Assembly: GCA_034430255.1 (NCBI GenBank)
Contig: DAOUEU010000001.1
Coordinates: 1 to 5,235 of the forward strand
Length of the DNA stretch: 5,235 nucleotides
Origin: DATKYK01 sp034430255
Lineage (GTDB): Bacteria; Chloroflexota; Dehalococcoidia; E44-bin15
Reading direction: 5' to 3'
The notes under the pieces are model-generated. The model was not told the origin of the DNA. It was given only the letters and a program-made list of their open reading frames with translations, and searched no databases. A program made the position numbers and the translations under genes. Positions 1 to 5,235 of the stretch are shown here, piece after piece. Numbering within the stretch: the first letter of the stretch is position 1; every line of letters starts with the position of its first letter.

Positions 1-1064
<1,064 letters not shown>

Positions 1065-1106
1065 ACACTAATAGTTGGGCATAGCTAACGTTTTAAGCGT
1101 TTGTGA

Positions 1107-1181
1107 CGCGGGATAGAGCAGTGGCAGCTCGTCGGGCTCATAACCCGGAGGTCGTTGGTTCGAATCCAACTCCCGCTACCA
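1107..1181 (+). tRNA. initiator tRNA-fMet (anticodon CAT)
   Basis: A 75-base cloverleaf with encoded CCA. The acceptor stem is CGCGGGA/TCCCGCT, the D stem GAGC/GCTC, and the T arm GTTGG-TTCGAAT-CCAAC; the anticodon CAT is at 1139-1141. Three features mark it as the initiator rather than the elongator: an unpaired first acceptor position (C1 opposite T72), three consecutive G-C pairs at the base of the anticodon loop (GGG 1134-1136 with CCC 1143-1145), and an A11-T24 pair in the D stem. The usual bacterial initiator mismatch is C1/A72, so C1/T72 is a small variation. It sits 42 bases after the 23S end and is probably cotranscribed with the rRNA. Confidence 0.97.
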
Positions 1182-1192
1182 CGATATAGAGA

Positions 1193-1226
1193 GGGCGCGG
1201 TCTTCGAGGCCGCGCCCCTTTTTTTT
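1193..1226 (+). terminator. intrinsic terminator of the 23S-tRNA-fMet transcript
   Basis: GGGCGCGG (1193-1200) pairs perfectly with CCGCGCCC (1210-1217). The stem can continue through T-G, C-G and T-A into a short TCG loop, and it is followed by eight T residues (1219-1226). This is a textbook rho-independent terminator 11 bases after the tRNA CCA. On the minus strand the hairpin is not followed by a T run, so it is mainly a + strand terminator facing the incoming minus-strand operon. Confidence 0.93.
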
Positions 1227-1247
1227 GCCTGCCCCATGCGGGTTATT

Positions 1248-1312
1248 TCAACCAGTTCAAATGCCAGCTAAAAAGGTAGTTGTGTTAAAATCTGAGTCTC
1301 TTTTCACCTGCC
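1248..1312. repeat. direct repeat, copy A (distal flank of the marR-methyltransferase block)
   Basis: Aligns without gaps to 3271-3335 (offset 2,023 bases) in the same orientation, with 52 of 65 positions identical by hand count. The core 1255-1301 matches at 41 of 47. On the minus strand this copy contains the last codons and TAA of the small ORF at 1285-1434, plus 37 bases beyond the stop. Copy B holds the matching last codons, stop and flank of the CoA-transferase gene, so this copy looks like a duplicated gene tail. Confidence 0.75.
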
Positions 1313-1434
1313 CATTGGGTGGTGGCAAATATGGCACTCCTTCTAGAAAGGCCTTTCAACATAAGGAAAGGCCATGTCCATCCTATTACGTCGCTAAGCA
1401 CGTCTCTAACGGTTTTAAAATCTCTAATCTTCAC
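1285..1434 (-). CDS. small hypothetical protein, 49 aa, last gene of the marR operon
   Basis: I do not recognise this protein. It is a 49-codon frame starting with GTG (1434-1432) and ending with TAA (1287-1285). Two things support it. The GTG starts one base after the stop of the upstream methyltransferase (TAA-C-GTG), and an AAGGAG ribosome binding site lies 6 bases before it, inside that gene's last codons. The product begins MKIRDFKTVRDVLSD, has an aromatic/hydrophobic middle (IGWTWPFLML, residues 17-26), then a basic segment, and ends AGEKRLRF. That tail mirrors the AAKERLRF end of the CoA-transferase at 3308, because both lie in the direct repeat. The coding region also holds an inverted repeat (GGCCTTTC/GAAAGGCC, 1350-1357 and 1366-1373, 8-base loop). 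It may be a real translationally coupled peptide, or a remnant whose end was supplied by the duplicated gene tail. Confidence 0.5.
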   Translation of the reverse strand: MKIRDFKTVRDVLSDVIGWTWPFLMLKGLSRRSAIFATTQWAGEKRLRF

Positions 1435-1435
1435 G

Positions 1436-2014
1436 TTATGCTCCTTGTGTTTGGTTGGTAAATGATAGGATCCTCCCCTTCTTACTTAAATTGGTGAATC
1501 CGATTCTACTGATTCCAGCAATAAGCACTTTTTCTGATCCTCTGGTTCTTTCAAACGAAAGTATACCACCGGTGTTCAAGACGCGATGCAACTCGGCCGT
1601 CAAGTTCTCCAGACCCCCAGCGATATACCGAAGACCGAACACGAAGGCCAGGTCAACACTATGGTCCGGTAGTCCAGTGCTAGATGCGTTCGCGAGAATA
1701 GGCATAATGTTCTTCATTCCTTTTTTCTCAATTTTCTTCTGAACTCTTTCTATCGCACGGGGATGCACATCTACAGCGAGCACAAACCCTTCAGGTCCAA
1801 CAATTTTCGCAGCAGGAATTGTAAAATACCCTGGACCGCATCCTACTTCCAGTACCTTATGCCCTTGTTTCAATCCTGCAGCTTCCAACAATCTGTACGG
1901 GTTCCTGAATATTGTGAGAAGCGGATTGTCATGCATTAAGGATATCATCCAGAAAGCAAAATTAGATGTTCCATGGCTAGAGTTCGAAGTATTTCCTCCT
2001 GTCCTGTTGTTCAT
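1436..2014 (-). CDS. class I SAM-dependent methyltransferase (second of a tandem pair)
   Basis: Predicted cytosolic enzyme of 192 residues that would transfer a methyl group from S-adenosylmethionine to an unknown acceptor. The Rossmann-type fold is shown by motif I, VLEVGCGPGYF (residues 54-64), an acidic residue after the second strand (D82 in VDVHP), a GLPDHSVDLAFVFG segment (114-127) and LNTGGILSFE (146-155) at the fifth strand. The ATG at 2014 is preceded by a GAGGGGG-type binding site about 8 bases upstream. It lies 30 bases downstream of the other methyltransferase and shares its layout: an HN/RNP-type segment before motif I, the acidic residue at the same position, and a similar C-terminal strand. 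A duplication, or pairing of related enzymes, is therefore likely. It is shorter than its partner because the region after the fifth strand is reduced. The substrate cannot be inferred; the motif style is the broad ubiE-like/Methyltransf_11 group. Confidence 0.88.
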   Translation of the reverse strand: MNNRTGGNTSNSSHGTSNFAFWMISLMHDNPLLTIFRNPYRLLEAAGLKQGHKVLEVGCGPGYFTIPAAKIVGPEGFVLAVDVHPRAIERVQKKIEKKGMKNIMPILANASSTGLPDHSVDLAFVFGLRYIAGGLENLTAELHRVLNTGGILSFERTRGSEKVLIAGISRIGFTNLSKKGRILSFTNQTQGA

Positions 2015-2044
2015 TATTTCTACCCCCTCTGTAAATTATATCTA

Positions 2045-2698
2045 TTATCGAAACTTGAAATTACCCATTACTCGGGTATTTTCTGTATTATCCTCACCGA
2101 CCGCTGCACTCTTGACCAACACGACAGTTCTCCCTATTCGGATACTCGGTCTCTCGGATATCTCGAAGCCAACTGTCTGTGCCAACATCACAATTTTCTC
2201 AAAATCACGGCGACTTACGTGAATTTTCGGTTCAGCGATGAATAACCGGCCAGCTGGTTTGAGCAGTGTGAAGATTTCTGTTAGGAAGGCTCGAACATCG
2301 GGCACCTCGTGTAGCATAAAGAAAGCGACAGCAAAATCCAATTCTTCTCTAACACCTATACGATCGACAGTGCACCGGTGAGTCCGGATGCGGTTGGAGA
2401 GGCCAGCCCTCGCGGCTCTTTTTTTGACCATGTCGAGCATCTCAGTCTGAATGTCAGCCGAGATCACAAGGCCGTCTTCGCTTACAAGCTGTGCAAGCCC
2501 TAATGACGAGAACCCTCTGCCACAGCCAACGTCCAACACTTTCATTCCTTTCCGGACATACGGCCCGAAAAGCTTCCGAGGGTTATGGACGAGTGGACGC
2601 AGGAAGTTATCGAACAAGCGGACGATCTGCCATGGGCAAATGTGTGTTTCTTCTATGACCTGTGAACCATTAAGATGGTCAGCATTCTGAGAACTCAT
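2045..2698 (-). CDS. class I SAM-dependent methyltransferase (first of a tandem pair)
   Basis: Predicted 217-residue cytosolic methyltransferase. It begins with about 45 residues that include CPWQIVRLFDN and HNPRKLFGPYV, a pre-domain I associate from memory with small methyltransferases of anaerobes. Motif I follows, VLDVGCGRGF (54-63), then the SAM-ribose acidic residue D82 (ADIQ), a FFMLHEVPD motif (126-134) and LLKPAGRLFIAEP (145-157). The C-terminal 20 residues are polar and probably flexible. The frame is open further upstream into the regulator gene, but the ATG at 2698 is chosen because AAGGAG sits 8 bases before it. It is the first gene after the regulator, with a 49-base gap carrying a perfect palindrome at 2714-2732, so it is the likely main target of that regulator. 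Substrate unknown. Confidence 0.9.
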   Translation of the reverse strand: MSSQNADHLNGSQVIEETHICPWQIVRLFDNFLRPLVHNPRKLFGPYVRKGMKVLDVGCGRGFSSLGLAQLVSEDGLVISADIQTEMLDMVKKRAARAGLSNRIRTHRCTVDRIGVREELDFAVAFFMLHEVPDVRAFLTEIFTLLKPAGRLFIAEPKIHVSRRDFEKIVMLAQTVGFEISERPSIRIGRTVVLVKSAAVGEDNTENTRVMGNFKFR

Positions 2699-2713
2699 AG
2701 TATCCACTCCTTC

Positions 2714-2732
2714 ATGTTTAGTAGCTAAACAT
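2714..2732. promoter_or_regulatory. 19-bp palindromic operator candidate (MarR-type)
   Basis: ATGTTTAGTAGCTAAACAT has two perfect 8-base arms around a 3-base centre. It lies between the regulator's stop codon and the first methyltransferase, directly upstream of that gene's ribosome binding site. Palindromes of this size with TTAG/CTAA half-sites suit MarR/SlyA winged-helix dimers. A 14/19 copy occurs in the regulator's own promoter at 3232-3250, which supports the operator reading. The same bases could form an 8-bp RNA hairpin with a 3-base loop next to the Shine-Dalgarno, so a role in translation is an alternative. No clear separate promoter was found beside it. Confidence 0.65.
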
Positions 2733-2747
2733 ATATTTGAAAAAAAT

Positions 2748-3221
2748 TTAATTACTTTTTCTTCGCTGCTCATAATTATCCAGAATATAGTTAATATCAT
2801 TCATAACCGCAGTCAGCCTTTCAAGATTGGGCTTTAACTTGTCTCCAAAATATTCGTGAACCGTATCAAACATATCCATATGAAATTGCTCGTGGTTATG
2901 GAATCCCGTCCAACCGAGATCGGTTAGCTCCAGAAGTATTTCCTTGGCATTGTCATGCGCGTGTGTTTTTCTAACAAGTTTTTTTCTGGCTAATTTGTTA
3001 ATTGTCTGCGACACTGCTCCTTTAGTCACATTCATGTGTTCTGCCAGTTTAGTCACGTTGATTCCCTGTTTCTCGCCGATGGCTCGAATTGTATGTATCT
3101 CAGTCTTATATAGCGGAACGCCTGTACCGTAATCAAGAGCTATAGAGTGGACTGATCCGGCCTTGGTCACCACATGGTCGAAAATGTCCATCAAATTCTC
3201 AAACGAAGCTCTTTCGCTCAT
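2748..3221 (-). CDS. MarR-family winged-helix transcriptional regulator
   Basis: Predicted 157-residue DNA-binding dimer. The layout fits MarR: an N-terminal helix for dimerisation (about 1-35), a winged helix-turn-helix (about 40-105) with LAEHMNVTKGAVSQTINKLA (59-78) as the helix-turn-helix, a wing with RKTHAHDNAKEILLELT (84-100), and a C-terminal dimerisation helix (about 105-152). The ATG at 3221 is preferred. An in-frame GTG at 3242 lies inside the promoter, upstream of the expected transcription start, so it cannot normally be used. The gene heads the operon with two methyltransferases and a small ORF. Palindromes at its own promoter and after its stop suggest autoregulation and control of the methyltransferases, probably relieved by a small ligand; which ligand is not visible. 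There is no Shine-Dalgarno before the ATG and the leader is very short. Confidence 0.92.
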   Translation of the reverse strand: MSERASFENLMDIFDHVVTKAGSVHSIALDYGTGVPLYKTEIHTIRAIGEKQGINVTKLAEHMNVTKGAVSQTINKLARKKLVRKTHAHDNAKEILLELTDLGWTGFHNHEQFHMDMFDTVHEYFGDKLKPNLERLTAVMNDINYILDNYEQRRKSN

Positions 3222-3231
3222 CCTATATATA

Positions 3232-3250
3232 ATGTATAGCACATAAACAA
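3232..3250. promoter_or_regulatory. second operator candidate over the marR-type promoter
   Basis: On the minus strand it reads TTGTTTATGTGCTATACAT and matches the perfect palindrome at 2714-2732 in 14 of 19 positions. The right arm CTATACAT differs from CTAAACAT by one base; the left arm differs at two. It covers the whole -10 element and most of the spacer, so a bound dimer would block RNA polymerase. This is inferred autoregulation. Confidence 0.5.
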
Positions 3251-3261
3251 TAATTTGTCAA
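3233..3261 (-). promoter_or_regulatory. sigma70-type promoter of the marR-methyltransferase operon
   Basis: A perfect -35 TTGACA (3261-3256) is followed by a 17-base spacer and TATACA (3238-3233), with an extended -10 TG one base upstream (TGCTATACA). The expected transcription start is near 3226, only about 5 bases before the ATG at 3221, so the message would be leaderless or nearly so. The CoA-transferase gene upstream ends without a recognisable terminator, so some readthrough into this operon is also possible. Confidence 0.75.
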
Positions 3262-3270
3262 GTGAATTCC

Positions 3271-3335
3271 TCAATTGGTTCAAATGCTAGATAAAAAGGT
3301 AATCCTGTTAAAACCTGAGTCTCTCTTTGGCTGCC
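3271..3335. repeat. direct repeat, copy B (3' end of the CoA-transferase gene)
   Basis: The partner of 1248-1312, in the same orientation. On the minus strand it contains the last nine codons and TAA of the CoA-transferase (stop at 3310-3308) plus 37 bases of downstream flank, ending about 10 bases short of the -35 box of the regulator promoter. Since this copy belongs to an intact gene, it is the likelier original source of the repeated sequence. Confidence 0.75.
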
Positions 3336-4621
3336 TTTAGAAGCTCATCTCTAAACTTGGGATGCGCTATCTCGATAAGAGCCAAGGCGCGCTCTCTTTC
3401 ATCCAGGCCTGCAAGGTCAGCGATTCCCCACTCGGTTATTACATACTGCGCGTAATGCCTGGGCACGGTCACCCTGGACCCCTTCGTCGGGTAAGGCACG
3501 ATGCGTGATACTGTCCCGCCCTTGGCGGTGCTGTGCAGGGTGTTGATCGCCCTTCCTCCTTCGGACCAGTAAGCGCCGATTACAAAGTCGAGCTGTCCGC
3601 CCGTACCGGAGCGCATCGCATCGCCGTAAGACTCCGAGCAGATGGTTCCCACAAGGTCGACCTCGACAGCGCCGTTTATGGCCACCAGGTTCTTCTCCTT
3701 GACCAGCATGGGAATCGAGTTGCAGTATGAAGCAGAATAGAACTCGACCAGGGGGTTATTGCCCAGAAAGTCGTAAAGCTCCTGGTCGCCAAAGGCAAAG
3801 GCCATGACTATCTTCGTCGGATGGGTCTTCTTATATTTACCGGTGACGATGCCCTTCTCCACAAGCTGGCGGGTGCCCATGGGAGCCATCTCAGTGTGAA
3901 TGCCTAGATCCTTGAGATCGCTTCCCGCAATAAGCTTGGATATCTGCCCGGGAACTGCGCCTATTCCTACCTGAAGGCAATCTCTGTCCCTGAGTAGGCT
4001 TACCACGTTCTCGGCAATCCTCTTATCCTCCTCTGACGGCTCGGGCAGCGGAGGCGCAAACATGGGTTCGTCCACCTCAACGAACTTGTCGAATTGGCTG
4101 ATGTGGTGGTGCGTGTTGCCGTAGGTCATCGGCATCTTCGGGTTGACCTCGCCGATAAACCGGTCCACCTTGCCAAACATGTCCGGCGTGTAGAACAGAT
4201 CGAGGCCGAGTGATACATACCCGTGGTCGTCCGGCGGGCTGACCTGGGTGATCATAACCTGCCTGCGCGGATCGACCTCTTGCCGCTTCTTTGCAACAAG
4301 ACCTACACTGGAGCTTTGAACCGGAATGTATGTTGAGCTGCCCTCTATATGCTGACCCATGGTGAGCTGTGAATAAAAGCCGCACATCAGCCTGAAGGTT
4401 TTTCTGTACTCAGGTCCGAAAATCTTGTAAGGATGAAAAACAAGCGCCGATATATACTGGATGTCCTCGAGCTCATCTTTGCGGTCCGCGATTGCGTCCA
4501 TCATGGCCGTTGAAGGCTGACCGAGGCCAAGGGGGGTGAATAACCGGTCGCCAGATTGAAGGATCTTCGCTACATCCTCATTACTGCATAACTTCGATTT
4601 GTATTCCTCTCTCCAGGACAT
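3308..4621 (-). CDS. acetyl-CoA hydrolase / 4-hydroxybutyrate-type CoA-transferase
   Basis: Predicted 437-residue cytosolic enzyme moving coenzyme A between acetyl-CoA and short-chain acids (or hydrolysing acetyl-CoA), as in anaerobic butyrate, 4-hydroxybutyrate or propionate metabolism. Its length is that of the Clostridium 4-hydroxybutyrate CoA-transferase family (about 430-440). Visible family marks are the N-terminal domain with GLGQPSTAMMDAI (32-44), VSPPDDHGYVSLG (127-139), QVGIGAVPGQIS (217-228), GIHTEM (240-245) where E244 should be the catalytic glutamate that forms the CoA thioester, SGTGGQLDFVIGA (338-350), VITEWGIADLAG (394-405) and AHPKFRDELL (419-428). The ATG at 4621 is chosen because AAGGAG lies 8 bases upstream; a longer start at 4669 lacks a comparable site. 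The gene looks complete and functional. Substrate preference cannot be told from sequence alone. Its 3' end is duplicated at 1248-1312. Confidence 0.93.
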   Translation of the reverse strand: MSWREEYKSKLCSNEDVAKILQSGDRLFTPLGLGQPSTAMMDAIADRKDELEDIQYISALVFHPYKIFGPEYRKTFRLMCGFYSQLTMGQHIEGSSTYIPVQSSSVGLVAKKRQEVDPRRQVMITQVSPPDDHGYVSLGLDLFYTPDMFGKVDRFIGEVNPKMPMTYGNTHHHISQFDKFVEVDEPMFAPPLPEPSEEDKRIAENVVSLLRDRDCLQVGIGAVPGQISKLIAGSDLKDLGIHTEMAPMGTRQLVEKGIVTGKYKKTHPTKIVMAFAFGDQELYDFLGNNPLVEFYSASYCNSIPMLVKEKNLVAINGAVEVDLVGTICSESYGDAMRSGTGGQLDFVIGAYWSEGGRAINTLHSTAKGGTVSRIVPYPTKGSRVTVPRHYAQYVITEWGIADLAGLDERERALALIEIAHPKFRDELLKAAKERLRF

Positions 4622-4697
4622 TCTTGGACTCCTTTCCGCATAAGTAAGATGCCATTCGATGGCCGGCATTCTTCATAGTAGCTGTAACAGATCAACC

Positions 4698-4706
4698 CTT
4701 ATAGCA
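4698..4706 (-). promoter_or_regulatory. extended -10 promoter candidate for the CoA-transferase gene
   Basis: On the minus strand TGC-TATAAG gives an extended -10 with 5 of 6 matches to TATAAT. It lies about 75 bases upstream of the chosen ATG, leaving a leader of about 70 bases. No good -35 box is found at the right distance, so the call rests on the extended -10 alone. Confidence 0.35.
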
Positions 4707-4713
4707 TTTTATA

Positions 4714-4743
4714 TTGACATAAATACATTGTGCGAACCATTAT
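4714..4743 (+). promoter_or_regulatory. sigma70-type promoter candidate, + strand
   Basis: A perfect TTGACA (4714-4719) is followed after 18 bases by CATTAT (4738-4743, 4 of 6 to consensus). It points away from the CoA-transferase gene into the intergenic region, directly at the inverted repeat 4744-4778. No gene begins until 5122, so it would make either a leader of about 370 bases or a small RNA. The -10 is mediocre. Confidence 0.35.
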
Positions 4744-4778
4744 TATGAAACCCCAGGCAGAGCCCCGAGGGTTTCATA
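4744..4778. repeat. 10-bp inverted repeat with inner stem
   Basis: TATGAAACCC (4744-4753) pairs perfectly with GGGTTTCATA (4769-4778). The 15-base interior can form a small GGC-AGA-GCC stem (4756-4764). No T run follows on either strand and no gene ends here, so it is not a normal terminator. Its position right at the start of the possible + strand transcript suggests an operator or the 5' hairpin of an RNA. Confidence 0.6.
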
Positions 4779-5062
4779 TTGACGGCTGTCCCATGAGAGC
4801 CTCTACGAAGCATGGCGAACTCTATCATGATTTGCATGCATTGTCAAATATAGTCCGTCACGCATAGCCTGAAGTTTTACTAGTCGCCACTGGTTTGCCA
4901 TCAGCCATTGTACCCGATCAAGGCTATCTTAACATCAAGGTGGCCACCCACCTGCTTACATCATTCTTGCCAGGCATAAATACCTATCCATTGATCATGG
5001 GCATGCGACATTTCGGCAAGCAGAAACAGGTATTACGGCGGAAGTCAGTTGCATCATCGGGG

Positions 5063-5071
5063 TGTTATAGT
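5063..5071 (+). promoter_or_regulatory. extended -10 promoter candidate for the 3'-terminal gene
   Basis: TGT-TATAGT matches an extended -10 (5 of 6 to TATAAT). The transcription start would be near 5078, leaving a leader of about 44 bases before the ATG at 5122. No good -35 is present. A competing weaker pair is TTGCAT (5049-5054) with GATAGT (5072-5077) at 17-base spacing. Confidence 0.35.
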
Positions 5072-5088
5072 GATAGTGAAAGAAAAAA

Positions 5089-5103
5089 GAGGCGTGAAGC
5101 CTC
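5089..5103. repeat. small hairpin upstream of the terminal gene's ribosome binding site
   Basis: GAGGC and GCCTC pair around a GTGAA loop, just before the AGGAGG site. Read on the minus strand it is followed by six T residues (5088-5083) and resembles a weak terminator that would stop transcription coming from the right. With only five base pairs, either role is tentative. Confidence 0.35.
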
Positions 5104-5121
5104 AGGAAAGGAGGGACTGAG

Positions 5122-5235
5122 ATGGAATGGCAGATTATAGTGGCTCTGGTGGTGGTGGCACCTCTCATCCTCTTCCCGGTAGTCTTTATATGGTACCTGA
5201 CCGCTGGTGGCTTGGTCGCCGCGCTGAGGGAGAGG
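5122..5235 (+). CDS. small membrane protein, 5' part (runs off window end)
   Basis: The first 38 codons of a frame still open at the window edge. The ATG at 5122 has a very strong AGGAGG site 7 bases upstream. The product starts MEWQII and contains one long hydrophobic stretch (about residues 5-28, rich in V, L, I and F, with WYL near its end), then GGLVAALRER, which is charged. This fits a single N-terminal transmembrane segment with the C-terminal side in the cytoplasm by the positive-inside rule. I do not recognise a named family; similar one-helix starts occur in small uncharacterised proteins of anaerobic bacteria. Total length is unknown, so it could be a short subunit or the anchor of a larger protein. 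Confidence 0.8.
   Translation, partial: MEWQIIVALVVVAPLILFPVVFIWYLTAGGLVAALRER

Larger units (their letters stand above)
1248..3335. other. candidate inserted cassette bounded by direct repeats
   Basis: The two 65-base direct repeats enclose exactly the regulator, two methyltransferases and small ORF. Hand counts of 60-base lines give about 35-38% GC inside (2821-2880, 1501-1560) against 55-62% in the CoA-transferase (4081-4140, 3601-3660). No integrase, transposase or terminal inverted repeat is present, and the repeats have diverged, so any mobility is old or was supplied in trans. Alternatives are an ancient tandem duplication of the CoA-transferase region with loss of one gene body, or recombination between paralogues. 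Confidence 0.35.
4622..5121. other. 500-base intergenic region without a convincing gene
   Basis: This lies between the divergent CoA-transferase gene and the small membrane-protein gene. One frame of about 80 codons exists on the + strand (4895-5140), but it has no ribosome binding site, no recognisable motif, and overlaps the start of the next gene, so I reject it. I see no tRNA, 5S rRNA or mobile element. The region holds promoter-like sites on both strands and two hairpins, listed separately. A short untranslated RNA is possible. Confidence 0.6.

Noticed and set aside
1350..1373. GGCCTTTC/GAAAGGCC inverted repeat as a terminator or CRISPR-like unit
   Set aside because: No T run follows, there are no repeated spacers, and it lies inside the small ORF.
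1225..1461. 78-codon + strand frame covering the repeat and the small ORF
   Set aside because: It begins with TTG inside the T run of the terminator, has no binding site, and is opposite a minus-strand ORF that has an AAGGAG site and operon spacing.
2031..2036. Perfect TATAAT on the minus strand just before the second methyltransferase
   Set aside because: No -35 element at a suitable distance and the genes are only 30 bases apart, so an internal promoter is not needed; AT-rich sequence makes a chance match likely.
1455..2222. + strand frames of 90-102 codons opposite the methyltransferases
   Set aside because: They are antisense shadows of genes with clear SAM-binding motifs and show no motifs of their own.
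4077..4385. 102-codon minus-strand frame inside the CoA-transferase gene
   Set aside because: An alternate frame of an intact conserved gene; its composition follows from the high-GC third positions of the true frame.
4819..4847. Second minus-strand promoter (TTGACA, 17 bases, TAGAGT) for the CoA-transferase
   Set aside because: The -35 is perfect but the -10 matches at only 4 of 6 and it would leave a leader of nearly 200 bases; recorded but not called.
4895..5140. 81-codon + strand frame ahead of the membrane-protein gene
   Set aside because: No ribosome binding site or recognisable motif, and it overlaps the strong binding site and start of the next gene.

Overview
The window reads as bacterial. 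The evidence is a bacterial 23S rRNA, an initiator tRNA with all formyl-methionine hallmarks, and strong AAGGAG-type ribosome binding sites. The 23S wording (for example GTGGAGCTTTACT after the AGACCCC block, and CTGTCTCAACGAGGGACTC) looks more like Chloroflexota or Firmicutes than Proteobacteria. Together with an acyl-CoA transferase, this suggests an anaerobe, perhaps Dehalococcoidia-like. That placement is a low-confidence impression from memory, not a computed result.

Layout. 1-1064: 3' part of a 23S rRNA gene on the + strand, cut by the window edge. 1107-1181: tRNA-fMet(CAT), only 42 bases after the 23S with no 5S rRNA between them, closed by a strong intrinsic terminator (1193-1226). 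1285-3221: an AT-rich minus-strand operon read right to left, marR-type regulator > methyltransferase > second, related methyltransferase > 49-residue small ORF. 3308-4621: a GC-richer minus-strand acetyl-CoA hydrolase / 4-hydroxybutyrate-type CoA-transferase gene. 4622-5121: a 500-base gap with no convincing gene but with promoter-like and hairpin elements. 5122-5235: start of a small membrane protein on the + strand, cut by the window end.

How it fits together. The regulator has a near-consensus extended -10 promoter. A 19-base palindrome lies between the regulator and the first methyltransferase, and a 14/19 copy of it covers the -10 element of the regulator's own promoter. This points to an autoregulated MarR unit controlling two methyltransferases, probably as a sensor/modification or detoxification module. 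The small molecule sensed and the methylated substrate cannot be read from the sequence.

The most interesting structural signal is a 65-base direct repeat (about 80% identical, no gaps) that brackets this operon. One copy is the 3' end and downstream flank of the CoA-transferase gene (3271-3335). The other lies 2,023 bases away (1248-1312) and supplies the last residues and stop codon of the small ORF, so the two proteins end in nearly the same residues. With the lower GC of the bracketed block, this suggests that a regulator/methyltransferase cassette was placed at the 3' end of a CoA-transferase gene, or that a second CoA-transferase copy was lost except for its tail.
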